Part shown: piece by piece, positions 15,987-23,280 of the stretch
Numbering within the stretch: the stretch's first letter is position 1
Layout: each line of letters starts with the position of its first letter
Source of the DNA: Verrucomicrobiota bacterium
Lineage (GTDB): Bacteria > Verrucomicrobiota > Verrucomicrobiia > Verrucomicrobiales > Verrucomicrobiaceae
Assembly (NCBI GenBank): GCA_025360015.1
Contig: JANYCZ010000073.1
Location: forward strand, 1-32,451
Direction: 5' to 3'
Length of the DNA stretch: 32,451 bases
Notes under the pieces: model-generated
The model's input: only the letters and a program-made list of their open reading frames with translations
What the model was told of the DNA's origin: nothing
The model's database searches: none
Translations under genes and position numbers: made by a program

Positions 15987-16535
15987 CTAAGCTGCGAAAA
16001 TATTTTTCAGCAGCGCCGCGCACCCGCACTGGCGGCTCACCGCCAGGGCACCGTAGTGGCCGTCGGCGGTGTACTTGCCGCAGCGGTACTGGTCCGTGAA
16101 ACTCCACAGGTAGGGGGAGGGGACCCCGCGCCTGCGGTAGCCCGTGCCGTTGTAGTTTTCAAAGGCCGCCAGCGCCGCGCCCGCGCTCCAGTCGGTGATC
16201 TTGTCCAGCCCATCGCAAATCAGCGCATCCCGCGCGGACTCCTCCCAGGAGAAGGGCGGCTGCCCCAGGCGCGGCCGCCCTTTGGGCACCTGCACCGTGC
16301 GTGCCGTGAGGGGATCTCCATTGTGCAGGTGCTGGTGAAAGGAGAGCCCGCACTCCATGGAGTGCAGCACCCCCACCACCCACCACGGCATGCCGGAGAA
16401 ATGCGCCGCCACCGCCTCATACCGCGCCCGGTTGGCCAGGATGCGCCCCGCCTCCGCCCGCACCTCCGCCGCATGCTCCGGCTGGATGGCGCAGGATTGG
16501 AACTGGTGCGAGTAAGTGTCAGATAAAGCGTTCAT
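15987..16535 (-). CDS. Phage-type peptidoglycan hydrolase (lysozyme-like)
   Basis: A 182-residue protein. VGVLHSMECGLSFHQHLHNGDPLTARTVQVPKGRP..GQPPFSWEESARDAL...GLDKITDWS and YNGTGYRRRGVPSPYLWSFTDQY.CGKYTADG fit a family of phage and prophage cell-wall hydrolases related to lysozyme or lytic transglycosylase. The Glu in HSMECGL (about residue 61) is the probable catalytic residue. It has no signal peptide, so release would need a holin, or delivery as part of a particle. Next to a lipoprotein gene and a one-TM candidate holin, it suggests a lysis module mixed with structural genes. Third codon positions shift from G-rich to C-rich along the gene. Confidence 0.75.
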   Translation of the reverse strand: MNALSDTYSHQFQSCAIQPEHAAEVRAEAGRILANRARYEAVAAHFSGMPWWVVGVLHSMECGLSFHQHLHNGDPLTARTVQVPKGRPRLGQPPFSWEESARDALICDGLDKITDWSAGAALAAFENYNGTGYRRRGVPSPYLWSFTDQYRCGKYTADGHYGALAVSRQCGCAALLKNIFAA

Positions 16536-16570
16536 AAAAATCAGTCGGTTAAAGTTCAGGTTTCATTTTC

Positions 16571-16995
16571 GGCAAAGGAATGAGGCGCAAAGGAATCACT
16601 GAATTTACGAGCATCTCATCGCCAGTGGCGAATGCGGCCCCGCGAGCCGCAGCGCCTCAGGAGCGCGGGCCTCCGAGCCCGCAGCGGGTCGCTTTCACCC
16701 AGCGGGTGTGGCTGCAGGCAGAACATCGAAAGCACGAGGACTTTGGGGACGACGGAGAGATGGCAGCAGGAACGCTTCGGAGCTGCGCGTGTTTGCGGAG
16801 CGCTGCGGGCTCGGAAGTCCGCGCCCCGTGGCCGGCATTTCCATGCACGCACAAATCACAACTCGGACTCCACCACTTCAAAGATGCCTCCTCCTGCGTT
16901 GCTTCAAGGCCAGACCCTCGTCCGCCACAGCCTATGGGATGCCTGTGAACTAAATTCATCATCTGGACATTCCTTTGCCCGCTCATTCCTTTGCC
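16571..16995. repeat. 425-base element with GGCAAAGGAATG inverted ends
   Basis: The left end is GGCAAAGGAATGAGGCGC then AAAGGAAT (16571-16596). The right end carries ATTCCTTTGCC at 16969-16979 and CATTCCTTTGCC at 16984-16995, so each end has two tandem copies in inverted orientation. The interior 16640-16850 is another copy of the GCGCGGGCCTCCGAGCCCGC family seen at 560-880 and 4428-4763. The element sits between the hydrolase gene and the lipoprotein gene within the phage-like cassette, showing that the repeats invaded the block. Frames across it are shadows. Confidence 0.65.
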
Positions 16996-17002
16996 AAAAA
17001 AA

Positions 17003-17335
17003 TCAAGGCGTCACACCCGCCACCGGTTGCTTCCCCATCCCGGGGCTCCCGGTGTTTCGGAGCCCGGACGGCGAAGCCGCAAGCGCCTGCTGCAGCCCCG
17101 GCAGATTCTTGAGTTCCTGCGCCGTGATCGCCGCCACCGCCGCACCGCTGCTGCCGCCAGAGATAAGAAGCGCCCCGCCGCCAGCCAGCAGATCCTTCTC
17201 CACATCCCCCAGGATCTGCGCCTGCACCGCCGGCGTGCTGATGTGCAGCGCCGGATTCGCGCAGGAGCCCAGGCCCAGGACCGCAGCCAGAGCCGCAGCA
17301 ATGAAGATAAGTGTGTGTGTGTTGTTCTGTTTCAT
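17003..17335 (-). CDS. Small lipoprotein
   Basis: A 110-residue protein starting MKQNNTHTLIFIAAALAAVLGLGSC, a lipoprotein signal with lipobox LGSC at residues 22-25 (lipidated Cys25). The mature part, ANPALHISTPAVQAQILGDVEKDLLAGGGALLISGGSSGAAVAAITAQELKNLPGLQQAL..., is Ala/Gly-rich with a hydrophobic stretch and no known domain. Position between the cell-wall hydrolase and the alpha/beta hydrolase raises the idea of an outer-membrane spanin-like lysis component, but the sequence does not prove that. Confidence 0.65.
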   Translation of the reverse strand: MKQNNTHTLIFIAAALAAVLGLGSCANPALHISTPAVQAQILGDVEKDLLAGGGALLISGGSSGAAVAAITAQELKNLPGLQQALAASPSGLRNTGSPGMGKQPVAGVTP

Positions 17336-17361
17336 GGTTCGTGTTTCTAAGTTCTAAGTTC

Positions 17362-17445
17362 TTCGTATTGTAGTCCCGGCTTTAGCCGGTTCCGGATTCT
17401 GGGTTCTTCGCTTGTAGTCCCGGCTTTAGCCGGTTCTGGATTCTG
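17362..17445. repeat. REP-like hairpin repeats, two tandem units
   Basis: TTGTAGTCCCGGCTTTAGCC begins two units at 17368 and 17412, each continuing GGTTCYGGATTCTG. The core CCGGCTTTAGCCGG is nearly palindromic. A diverged third copy lies at 18271-18311. They lie in the gaps around the alpha/beta hydrolase gene, where they could act as transcript-end hairpins or simply be REP-type repeats. Confidence 0.55.
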
Positions 17446-17498
17446 CAGCCTCGGCCTCGCAGCAGCCCGTTCGGATTCTCAGTTTCGTCATTCGTCAT

Positions 17499-18209
17499 TC
17501 ATTGGCCGCCCTCCCCACCTCCAGGCCGCCACTCCTCCCCAAAAGGATCTTCAATCACACGCGCAATACCATCACATGGTATCTGCTGGTCAAAAAGATC
17601 ATGATGTTTGATGCTCTGCATCAGCGCCTCAAACCTCTCCCCCCGCTGCAGCCAGGTGCTGTGCCCGCAGGAGTCATCGCTGTGGTCCCGCGCCACCTCC
17701 GGAAACAGCCGCGCAAACTCCCGCCCCCGCAGCCCCAGCGAGCCGTAGCCCAGCCCCAGCCAGCCCAGCAGCGGCCGCGTCGCACGCGCAAACCGCAGCG
17801 CCCCGTCATTGCGGCTGCCATAGAGGTGAATGCGGCGGATCAGCCCCTCGCGGATCACCTCCGCAAAATCCTCCTCATCCGCCGCCGGAGAGATCAGGTG
17901 TGCCGAGTCGATCTCCGCCCCGCAGGCCTCCAGCACCCGCGCGATCAGATCGCACCCGTTGCTATGCCCCACCAGCACCAGCCGATAGCCCGCACGCCGG
18001 TAGTAGCCCACCTTCTTGGCGATCTCATCCGCCCGCTCCCGCTGGTGCAGCCGGCGCAGCAGCGCCGAGCACGCATACTCAAACTTCTCCGCCACCACCC
18101 CGTCCGGAAGCCGCGTATTGATCCACGTCACAAACCGGTCCGTCCACCCCTCCGCATCCCCCGGGCAGGTGCGGATCCCATTGATGGCGATGTAGCAGGT
18201 GCGTTGCAT
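17499..18209 (-). CDS. Alpha/beta-hydrolase fold protein
   Basis: A 236-residue protein. RLVLVGHSNGCDLIARVLE contains the nucleophile elbow G-H-S-N-G (residues 81-85, Ser83). Candidate His residues lie late in the chain (SCGHSTWLQRGE, about 194-205). The N-terminal CYIAINGIRTCPGDAEGWTDRFVTWIN resembles the first strand and oxyanion region of serine esterases and lipases. No signal peptide, so it is cytoplasmic or particle-associated. The substrate is unknown; phage cassettes sometimes carry esterases that deacetylate host surface glycans or cut the mycolate layer. Both flanks carry REP-like repeats, so it is a looser insertion than its tightly packed neighbours. Confidence 0.65.
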   Translation of the reverse strand: MQRTCYIAINGIRTCPGDAEGWTDRFVTWINTRLPDGVVAEKFEYACSALLRRLHQRERADEIAKKVGYYRRAGYRLVLVGHSNGCDLIARVLEACGAEIDSAHLISPAADEEDFAEVIREGLIRRIHLYGSRNDGALRFARATRPLLGWLGLGYGSLGLRGREFARLFPEVARDHSDDSCGHSTWLQRGERFEALMQSIKHHDLFDQQIPCDGIARVIEDPFGEEWRPGGGEGGQ

Positions 18210-18270
18210 AAAATCGGTTCCTTGTTGTTGGTTCTTCGTTCTTCGTTTGGGCTTCAGCCCGTCCCAGTTA

Positions 18271-18311
18271 TTCGTATTGTAGTCCCGTCTTTAGGCGGCT
18301 CTGGTTCTCAG
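18271..18311. repeat. Diverged REP-like hairpin
   Basis: TTCGTATTGTAGTCCCGTCT followed by TTAGGCGGCTCTGG matches the units at 17362-17445 with paired changes: CCGTCTTTAGGCGG in place of CCGGCTTTAGCCGG. A second small hairpin, GGGCTTCAGCCC, lies just before it (about 18249-18260). Confidence 0.45.
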
Positions 18312-18357
18312 TTTCCAGATGTCGTTCATGGTTTAGCATGGTATAAAAAAGCAGACG

Positions 18358-19113
18358 TCAATCCTTCAGCCGGGGCTGCTGCCTGCGCCCGTCCCAGTTC
18401 TCGCCCCACTTCGGCGGGCGCGCGCAAAGGTGGTGGACAAACACCCCCGGCAGCAGGCGGCGCTGCGGCTCCGGCCAGCGCGTGGCAAACATCACGTCAT
18501 CATGCGCCGCCGTGCCCAGGCTGTAAGGGTAGGGCTGCTGGCAGGTGCAGTGCCAGAGCTGGAAGTACCCCAGCGGCACGTAGCCATGCAGCATGTCCAC
18601 AAAGCGCGCGCCCACACTGCGCTGCAGGCGCGGGTGCAGGATGCAGCCGTGCTGGTGCTGCTCGCTGCGCCGCGCCGCCTCCAGCTCCTTCAGGCCGATC
18701 ACATCCACCCGGTCCGCCCCGTAAATGCAGCTGCGGTCCAGCGCGTGGTGGTTGAACAGCAGCCGTCTGAAATTCCCCGGCAGCGCAATGTCCGCATCGA
18801 GGTGCAGCCGCCACCCGTGGAACTGGAAGTGGTTCAGCCCCGCATTGATCGCCGCGCCCTTGTTGAAATTCCGCCCGTTCTTCCGGTGCAGATCCGTCAC
18901 CGCCAGCAGCGCCCCGTGCTTGCGCGCCACGCTCTGCGTCTTGCGGTCCTCGTGGCTCGTCACCACGATCATCGTGTCCAGCTGCGGCATGTTCGCCGTC
19001 AGCGTCGCGTCCAGCATGTCGTCAAAGCCCATGCACACCGTTACCGCCTCCAGTCGCAGGGACTCGCGCTCGATCAGATCAGGGGTGGTAGTTTGTGGTA
19101 AGTAGGAAGACAT
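18358..19113 (-). CDS. Family-2-like glycosyltransferase
   Basis: A 251-residue protein with GT-A features in order: LEAVTVCMGFDDMLDATLTANMPQLDTMIVVTS (residues about 21-53), RNFNKGAAINAGLNHF (81-96), and LHLDADIALP with the metal-binding DxD at 106-108. WLxxDAD-type enzymes transfer sugars from nucleotide donors. The C-terminal half is His- and Trp-rich (LQLWHCTCQQPYP, VHHLCARPPKWGENW), reminiscent of phage-associated glycosyltransferases. No membrane segment. It is the second GT-like gene in the cassette and could modify a particle protein or a host surface sugar; neither is shown. The flanking gaps of 148 and 197 bases hold simple repeats only, including GGGCA repeats near 19188-19206. Confidence 0.7.
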   Translation of the reverse strand: MSSYLPQTTTPDLIERESLRLEAVTVCMGFDDMLDATLTANMPQLDTMIVVTSHEDRKTQSVARKHGALLAVTDLHRKNGRNFNKGAAINAGLNHFQFHGWRLHLDADIALPGNFRRLLFNHHALDRSCIYGADRVDVIGLKELEAARRSEQHQHGCILHPRLQRSVGARFVDMLHGYVPLGYFQLWHCTCQQPYPYSLGTAAHDDVMFATRWPEPQRRLLPGVFVHHLCARPPKWGENWDGRRQQPRLKD

Positions 19114-19310
19114 GATGGTAGGTAAGAAGTGAGGGGGGGAAGGAAAACGTGAATCAGTTCAGCTTAAAAAGAGGGAGTCATCGTGACAGGGCAGGGCAGG
19201 GCAGGGCGCTCAGGAGCGGCATGGGGTGGAGCAACACCATCGGGAAGGGCAAGGCCAAGCCGTGGCGCGCATGTCATGGCAGCAGTTGCGTGTGTTCATA
19301 GTCATCATCT

Positions 19311-19598
19311 TCATTCTCCACCTCGTTGAAATTTCAGCACCGCGATGTCCCGGTCATGCCCCGTCACCGTCGTCCGCAGATCCGTCGTCGCCTGCAGCGC
19401 AGACACCGCCGTCGCCTTCGCGTCCCCCGCGTCGCGCTTCGCATCCGTGATGCCATACTTCACCTCATAGACCATGCCGACCACAAAGGCCGTCCCCACG
19501 ACCACCGCCGTAAACACCGCATACAGCCACCTCACCAGCGGCGAGATATGATGCGCGATGGCTTCCGCCACCAATTGAGATAGTGTGTCGTCGCTCAT
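19311..19598 (-). CDS. Small one-TM protein, candidate holin or tail-associated
   Basis: A 95-residue protein with a single strong membrane segment, LVRWLYAVFTAVVVGTAFVVGMVYEV (residues about 21-46), followed by a polar helical region likely to form a coiled coil (TDAKRDAGDAKATAVSALQATTDLRTTVTGHDRDIAVLKF). Size and layout match several small phage membrane proteins, including holin and haemolysin-XhlA-like ones, but XhlA has its membrane helix at the C-terminus. It lies five bases after the FN3 protein gene. With the cell-wall hydrolase downstream, a holin role is plausible. Confidence 0.6.
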   Translation of the reverse strand: MSDDTLSQLVAEAIAHHISPLVRWLYAVFTAVVVGTAFVVGMVYEVKYGITDAKRDAGDAKATAVSALQATTDLRTTVTGHDRDIAVLKFQRGGE

Positions 19599-19603
19599 AA
19601 CGC

Positions 19604-20476
19604 TCAGTAAATCAGATATTCATTCGTTAAAGTGCTGCCACTCCCAAGAACATTGGTCGCAATCACGTTGCAGCGGTAGTTGTTGCCAACGCTGGCTCCA
19701 ATGGTGGCGGCATCTCCAGACTCAACCGCCTGCCAATCACCTTCTCCCGTATGAACCTCCCATTCATAGCTGAACGTCGCCGTAGGATCTGCGGTCCATA
19801 CTCCAGTCGTGGCACTCACGGTGCCTCCAGAGATAGTCGCGGCAACCGGAGGAGAGGTGTTCACCGGCGCACTGCCCGCCCCCGACGTCCCGCTCACATT
19901 CGCCCACCTCACACTCTCAAGTCCGGAAACTACGCCAACCGCCGTGATCGAATAATTGGCCGTGTGGTTAGGGCTCCCATCATTGTAGCTCGCCGACGTA
20001 CCTGCCAGCGAAGCCGCCACCACCAATCCCGCCACATACAGATTGGCAGTCTGGCCTCCCGGCAGCGCATCCCAGGTTAGGTTCACCTGCGCATAAGCAC
20101 CGCTGGCGACAGCAAACCCCGTCGGCACCGCAGGCCGCGTGTACACACCGTTCAGCGGCACCCAGTCCGAATTCCCACCCGTCCCCTCCGCCCGGATGCG
20201 GATGTCATACGCCGTATCCGCACTCAGATTCGCGATGGAATAAGAGCCCCCTGTCAGCCCAAAATCATTCGCGATGAAGTCAGCCCAGTCACCGCCTGTC
20301 CCCACCCACATCACCCGCGCCGTCACCCCCGCAGGCAGCGCATCCCATGCTGCATCAATCGTCGTGGCAGTCCGCCCGCTGATCAAAAAATTCCCCGGCA
20401 CATCCGGCACCACACCACCGCCCCACGCTCCGCGTAGAGAGGAGGCTAAACTGAGAATGATACCGGAGAATGGCAT
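19604..20476 (-). CDS. Fibronectin type III / Ig-like domain protein
   Basis: A 290-residue protein. Two FN3-like domains (about residues 27-113 and 114-200) share P-x-x-F....T-x-L-T-W-D-A-L-P-G-G-type strands (TTIDAAWDALPAG; AQVNLTWDALPGG). A third Ig-like domain covers about 205-290 (TFSYEWEVHTGEGDWQAVESG...NNYRCNVIATN). A hydrophobic start (MPFSGIILSLASSL) may be a weak signal. Such domain strings are common on phage tails and surfaces, where they bind carbohydrates. Start-to-stop gaps of five and six bases tie it to the one-TM gene and the 148-residue gene. Confidence 0.75.
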   Translation of the reverse strand: MPFSGIILSLASSLRGAWGGGVVPDVPGNFLISGRTATTIDAAWDALPAGVTARVMWVGTGGDWADFIANDFGLTGGSYSIANLSADTAYDIRIRAEGTGGNSDWVPLNGVYTRPAVPTGFAVASGAYAQVNLTWDALPGGQTANLYVAGLVVAASLAGTSASYNDGSPNHTANYSITAVGVVSGLESVRWANVSGTSGAGSAPVNTSPPVAATISGGTVSATTGVWTADPTATFSYEWEVHTGEGDWQAVESGDAATIGASVGNNYRCNVIATNVLGSGSTLTNEYLIY

Positions 20477-20482
20477 GGCAAT

Positions 20483-20929
20483 TCAGAGTACAATAAGGGT
20501 GTGAGTGACCATCGCCTCCGTGGCCTGCGTACGCCCTGCCGCGCCGCGCTGCCTCAGCAGTCCCGCATCGACCATCTGCTGCCGCGTTTTCGCCAGATCT
20601 TTGAACACCTGCGGAAAAGCCTCATGCACAAAGAGAAACTCCCCACGCCGGGCCTCCAGCAGGGGCAGCAGATGGCCGAGCGCACCCGCAGGCAGCGCAC
20701 CCTCATCCATCCACGGCTGCACCAGCCCCGCCACGCCACTCAGATCCGCCGTCGGGTTCAGCGTCATGCTGGCCTGGGTCTCCAGTTCCAGCCAGCAGTC
20801 CCCGTGCAGATCCGTGATCACCTCATACGGCGGCTTCTCCGCCGAGCCGTGGAAGCCACGCGGCCCCGCCAGAGACTCCAGCTTCTTCACGAGAGAGACC
20901 GCCATGGCGGATGGAATGTAGAGAATCAT
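20483..20929 (-). CDS. Unknown protein of the phage-like cassette
   Basis: A 148-residue protein, MILYIPSAMAVSLVKKLESLAGPRGFHG..., with a mixed N-terminal half (EVITDLHGDCWLELETQASMTLNP) and a helical C-terminal half (FVHEAFPQVFKDLAKTRQQMVDAGLL). A second possible start is ATG at 20905. No domain recognised. It ends six bases before the FN3 gene start, so it is cotranscribed with it. Confidence 0.65.
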   Translation of the reverse strand: MILYIPSAMAVSLVKKLESLAGPRGFHGSAEKPPYEVITDLHGDCWLELETQASMTLNPTADLSGVAGLVQPWMDEGALPAGALGHLLPLLEARRGEFLFVHEAFPQVFKDLAKTRQQMVDAGLLRQRGAAGRTQATEAMVTHTLIVL

Positions 20930-21036
20930 AAGTTTGGCAGTTATAAGTCGAAGTTAGAAGAAAGAGTTCAAAAGCAGCCCCGGAACCCGCGCCGCCGCTC
21001 TGCAGCAGCCGCCTGAAGAGCAGCGGCGTGCCTGGC

Positions 21037-21243
21037 TCAGGCCAGCTCAGCCAGCTTCCCAGAGTAAAAGGCATGCAGCTTCAGCGACTTCGCCAGTTGC
21101 TCCCCCAGCTCCGTCGCCTTCTCCACCAGGCCGATGGTCCTCATCGCCTCGCCCGAAAGCGTCAGCGAGTAGCACTCCTGCTCGATGCTCTTGATCGCCG
21201 CTTCAATGATGCCGCGCTGCGTGGTGGTGTCAGGTTTGTTCAT
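21037..21243 (-). CDS. Small helical protein, unknown
   Basis: A 68-residue, almost entirely helical protein (MNKPDTTTQRGIIEAAIKSIEQECYSLTLSGEAMRTI...EKATELGEQLAKSLKLHAFYSGKLAELA). Composition and position after the tail-fibre gene suggest a small assembly or chaperone-type protein. It starts four bases after the preceding short frame's stop. No family recognised. Confidence 0.6.
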   Translation of the reverse strand: MNKPDTTTQRGIIEAAIKSIEQECYSLTLSGEAMRTIGLVEKATELGEQLAKSLKLHAFYSGKLAELA

Positions 21244-21247
21244 AGTT

Positions 21248-21513
21248 TTAAGGTCTGGAAAGGATGTCGGTTACAGCGGATCTGATCTTGCCAAAGTTGG
21301 TCGGATGGGCGGCCACGGCCATTCCCCGGTTCATGAGGTCGTCGTTCGAGGCTAGCTGCGTTATGGCGGCATCAGCCTTGGCAGTGACGAACTTGTTGCA
21401 TTTCACCTCCAGGAGATCGGCGGTAAGCGCCTGTTCAGCCGTAGGGGCGGCGGCTGGGTTTGCCGTCGCCTACGCGAGCCTGGCAAGCTGATCCTCAGGA
21501 AGGTGATTTTCAT
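21248..21513 (-). pseudogene. Short gene broken by a frameshift, or small gene with unusual start
   Basis: One frame is open from 21469 to TAA at 21248-21250 and reads like real protein (ATANPAAAPTAEQALTADLL..., ending FGKIRSAVTDILSRP). It has no ATG before 21334; a GTG at 21406 would give 52 residues. An in-frame TAG sits at 21470-21472. An ATG at 21513, directly after the tail-fibre stop, is in another frame (MKITFLRIS...), and a -1 shift near the TAG would join the two into a protein of about 88 residues. I infer a single-base deletion or sequencing error; a late GTG start is the alternative. Confidence 0.4.
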
Positions 21514-21514
21514 A

Positions 21515-22588
21515 TTATGGGACAATGTTGAGGATGCCAGCGTTGCTATAGATGGTGCCTGATACCAGACCTGCGGATGAGGTAGGAATGCCCGTGATCT
21601 TCACTTGGCCGGGGGCCAAAATGGAAAGCACATTAACGAGCGTGCCGAGCGCAGTGCCGCTGGCTCCAGGTCCATGCGTTTGTAGATTGATGACCCCGCC
21701 GGTTCCTGTTCCCGTACCTTGGGTGCCGAAGTTAAGAGATCCGCCTGTGATATTTGTCCCTAGGCCCTGCATGCCGCCAATTGTTTGGGCTGACGGAGCC
21801 GATGAAGCGATACCCATCCCCAAATACCCCGGCATGCGACGGCATAGAGATACATCTGGAGCATCATAGTAAACGCCCGTTGACGACCACGACAGCACGT
21901 AGCTGTCCTTCATCACAATGCCTGGGACGAAGTAATCGATGCTGATGGAACTATTTCCAGTAACCATTCCTCCTGATGGAAGGCTAAATCTATACCCTCC
22001 CCCAACTGGAGCCAGGCTGGCGAGCACCGCAGTACCAGAGGCCCCACCCCGAATACGCCAGAAGGTGGAATTACTCGCCATGGCCGTCTCTGTGAATGTG
22101 TAATCCATCAGATTCACAACAGCGCTGGTGTTCACCGTGCCAGAGTAATTGATCATACTGGTAGTATTCGATCCTGTGAGCGAATACCCCGTGGATGCCA
22201 GAATGCCTTCGTTGGCCGTCGCCTGAGTAATGGTCTGCTGGCGGGTGAATACGTTAGCCGTGCCCAGCAGTGCCACGATCCCCGTGGCTGGCACCGTCAG
22301 CGCACGATCCGCATCCCCCAGCAGAAAGCTCAGCTTGCGCCCCGCCGTCAGCACTTCACTCGTCGCCAGCGTCAGGTCAAACGCTGCGCCACTGCTGCGG
22401 ATGCCAAAGCCCGTCAGCCCCGCCGCCGTGCCTCCCACAAGAGCCCGCCCCGTAAACAACTCCCCCACCGTGATCTTGCTGCCCTTGCTGCCCGCGCTGG
22501 CAGACACATCCAGCACCGGCAGCAGGTCATTGCCAGCCAGAGTAGCACCCGTCAGAGACGGGGCGGAAGCGATGGATAAGTCAGCCAT
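21515..22588 (-). CDS. Phage tail-fibre-like protein
   Basis: A 357-residue protein, MADLSIASAPSLTGATLAGNDLLPVLDVS..., with AGSKGSKITVGELFTG, a pattern frequent at the N-terminus of phage tail-fibre or receptor-binding proteins. VPATGIVALLGTANVFTRQQTI and the C-terminal GIPTSSAGLVSGTIYSNAGILNIVP match the fibre-tip and 'TSSAGL..GTIYSNAG.L.IV' endings of such proteins. Gly/Ser/Thr-rich with beta-helix tone and no signal peptide. An AAGGAA ribosome binding site lies about seven bases before the ATG. Probably binds a host surface glycan. It follows the spike base protein gene and a 45-residue gene on the same strand. Confidence 0.75.
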   Translation of the reverse strand: MADLSIASAPSLTGATLAGNDLLPVLDVSASAGSKGSKITVGELFTGRALVGGTAAGLTGFGIRSSGAAFDLTLATSEVLTAGRKLSFLLGDADRALTVPATGIVALLGTANVFTRQQTITQATANEGILASTGYSLTGSNTTSMINYSGTVNTSAVVNLMDYTFTETAMASNSTFWRIRGGASGTAVLASLAPVGGGYRFSLPSGGMVTGNSSISIDYFVPGIVMKDSYVLSWSSTGVYYDAPDVSLCRRMPGYLGMGIASSAPSAQTIGGMQGLGTNITGGSLNFGTQGTGTGTGGVINLQTHGPGASGTALGTLVNVLSILAPGQVKITGIPTSSAGLVSGTIYSNAGILNIVP

Positions 22589-22611
22589 AAGTCAGTTCCT
22601 TTTGTTTGCGT

Positions 22612-22749
22612 TCAGTCCAGTTGAATAAAGAAAGTCGGTTCCCACTGCATGCCTAGGCCGTCCTCCCACTCCCACACATCCGCAGCGCCACCCGGCGTGC
22701 TATCACGCGTTGATTGCGCCAGCGGTAGAGAGAGTCCGAGTCCGATCAT
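22612..22749 (-). CDS. Small phage-like protein (45 aa)
   Basis: MIGLGLSLPLAQSTRDSTPGG then an acidic, Trp-containing tail (DVWEWEDGLGMQWEPTFFIQLD). The ATG lies four bases after the stop of the spike base gene, and the stop is 23 bases before the tail-fibre ATG, so it sits neatly in the transcript. Similar tiny proteins with MIGLGLSL-type starts occur next to tail genes. A longer in-frame start at 22794 would overlap the upstream gene and is unlikely. Confidence 0.55.
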   Translation of the reverse strand: MIGLGLSLPLAQSTRDSTPGGAADVWEWEDGLGMQWEPTFFIQLD

Positions 22750-22753
22750 AAAA

Positions 22754-23044
22754 TCACAGGGCCACGATGTTGTTAGCCGTCGTATTCGTAGCATTCACAC
22801 GCGCCGTCACGATGGGCAGCACGGCCCCCGCAGGCACCGCCGTGAAAGTCACCGCCACCCCGTTTTCGTTGATCGCCACCACGTCCCCCGTCACGCCCAC
22901 ATACAGCGCCCGCGCCGGCCCTCCCTTGATGGGGTAAGTGTCCGAAGGCGTGACCGCCCGGAAGGAATCATTCGGCACCATCTCCTGCAAAGCTCCAGGG
23001 ATGGAATAAGGATCAAGCAGCGTACGGCGTTGTGAAGCAGGCAT
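22754..23044 (-). CDS. Spike base protein, RCAP_Rcc01079-like
   Basis: A 96-residue protein. FRAVTPSDTYPIKGGPARALYVGVTGDVVAINENGVAVTF and AVLPIVTARVNATNTTANNIVAL match the small spike-base family named after the Rhodobacter capsulatus gene transfer agent gene Rcc01079: an 'ALYVG..GDV' strand, then a 'LPI...RVN.T.TTA..I.AL' ending. In the GTA particle this family forms the base of head spikes or fibres. It precedes the tail-fibre gene, consistent with an anchor for that fibre. No ribosome binding site is evident. Confidence 0.75.
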   Translation of the reverse strand: MPASQRRTLLDPYSIPGALQEMVPNDSFRAVTPSDTYPIKGGPARALYVGVTGDVVAINENGVAVTFTAVPAGAVLPIVTARVNATNTTANNIVAL

Positions 23045-23141
23045 GGTGTGCGTGGAGTTAGAGTAGAAGTTAAATGTCGGTTAGCAGAAGGTAGATGTCA
23101 GTTAGCAGAAAACAGATCGCGCCCAGCAGGAGTTTCAGGTG

Positions 23142-23189
23142 ATCGTCCTCGTCCTCCTACTCGTCCTCGTCCTCGTCCTCGTCCTCGAT
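23142..23189. repeat. Hexanucleotide CTCGTC microsatellite
   Basis: CTCGTC-type units run from about 23142 to 23189 with one interruption (CTCCTACTC), ending CTCGATC. Upstream, ATGTCRGTTAGCAGAA occurs twice in tandem (about 23072 and 23095). The 236-base gap between the spike base and signal-peptide genes holds these repeats and no gene. Confidence 0.55.
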
Positions 23190-23280
23190 CATTTAGCGCC
23201 GCAATAACCAGCAGTACCAAGTTACACTAAAGTATCGAAATGCAGGGTGCCGGACGCCGGATGCCAGACGCTTGTCGGCC

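Noticed and set aside
14799..16526. 575-residue plus-strand frame rich in Gly, Asp, Arg and His
   Set aside because: Antisense of the IPT/TIG repeats; the repetition comes from the opposite strand's codons.
23142..23189. CTCGTC hexamer tract as a regulatory or phase-variation tract
   Set aside because: It lies in a gap, not in a coding frame or at a clear promoter; reported only as a microsatellite.
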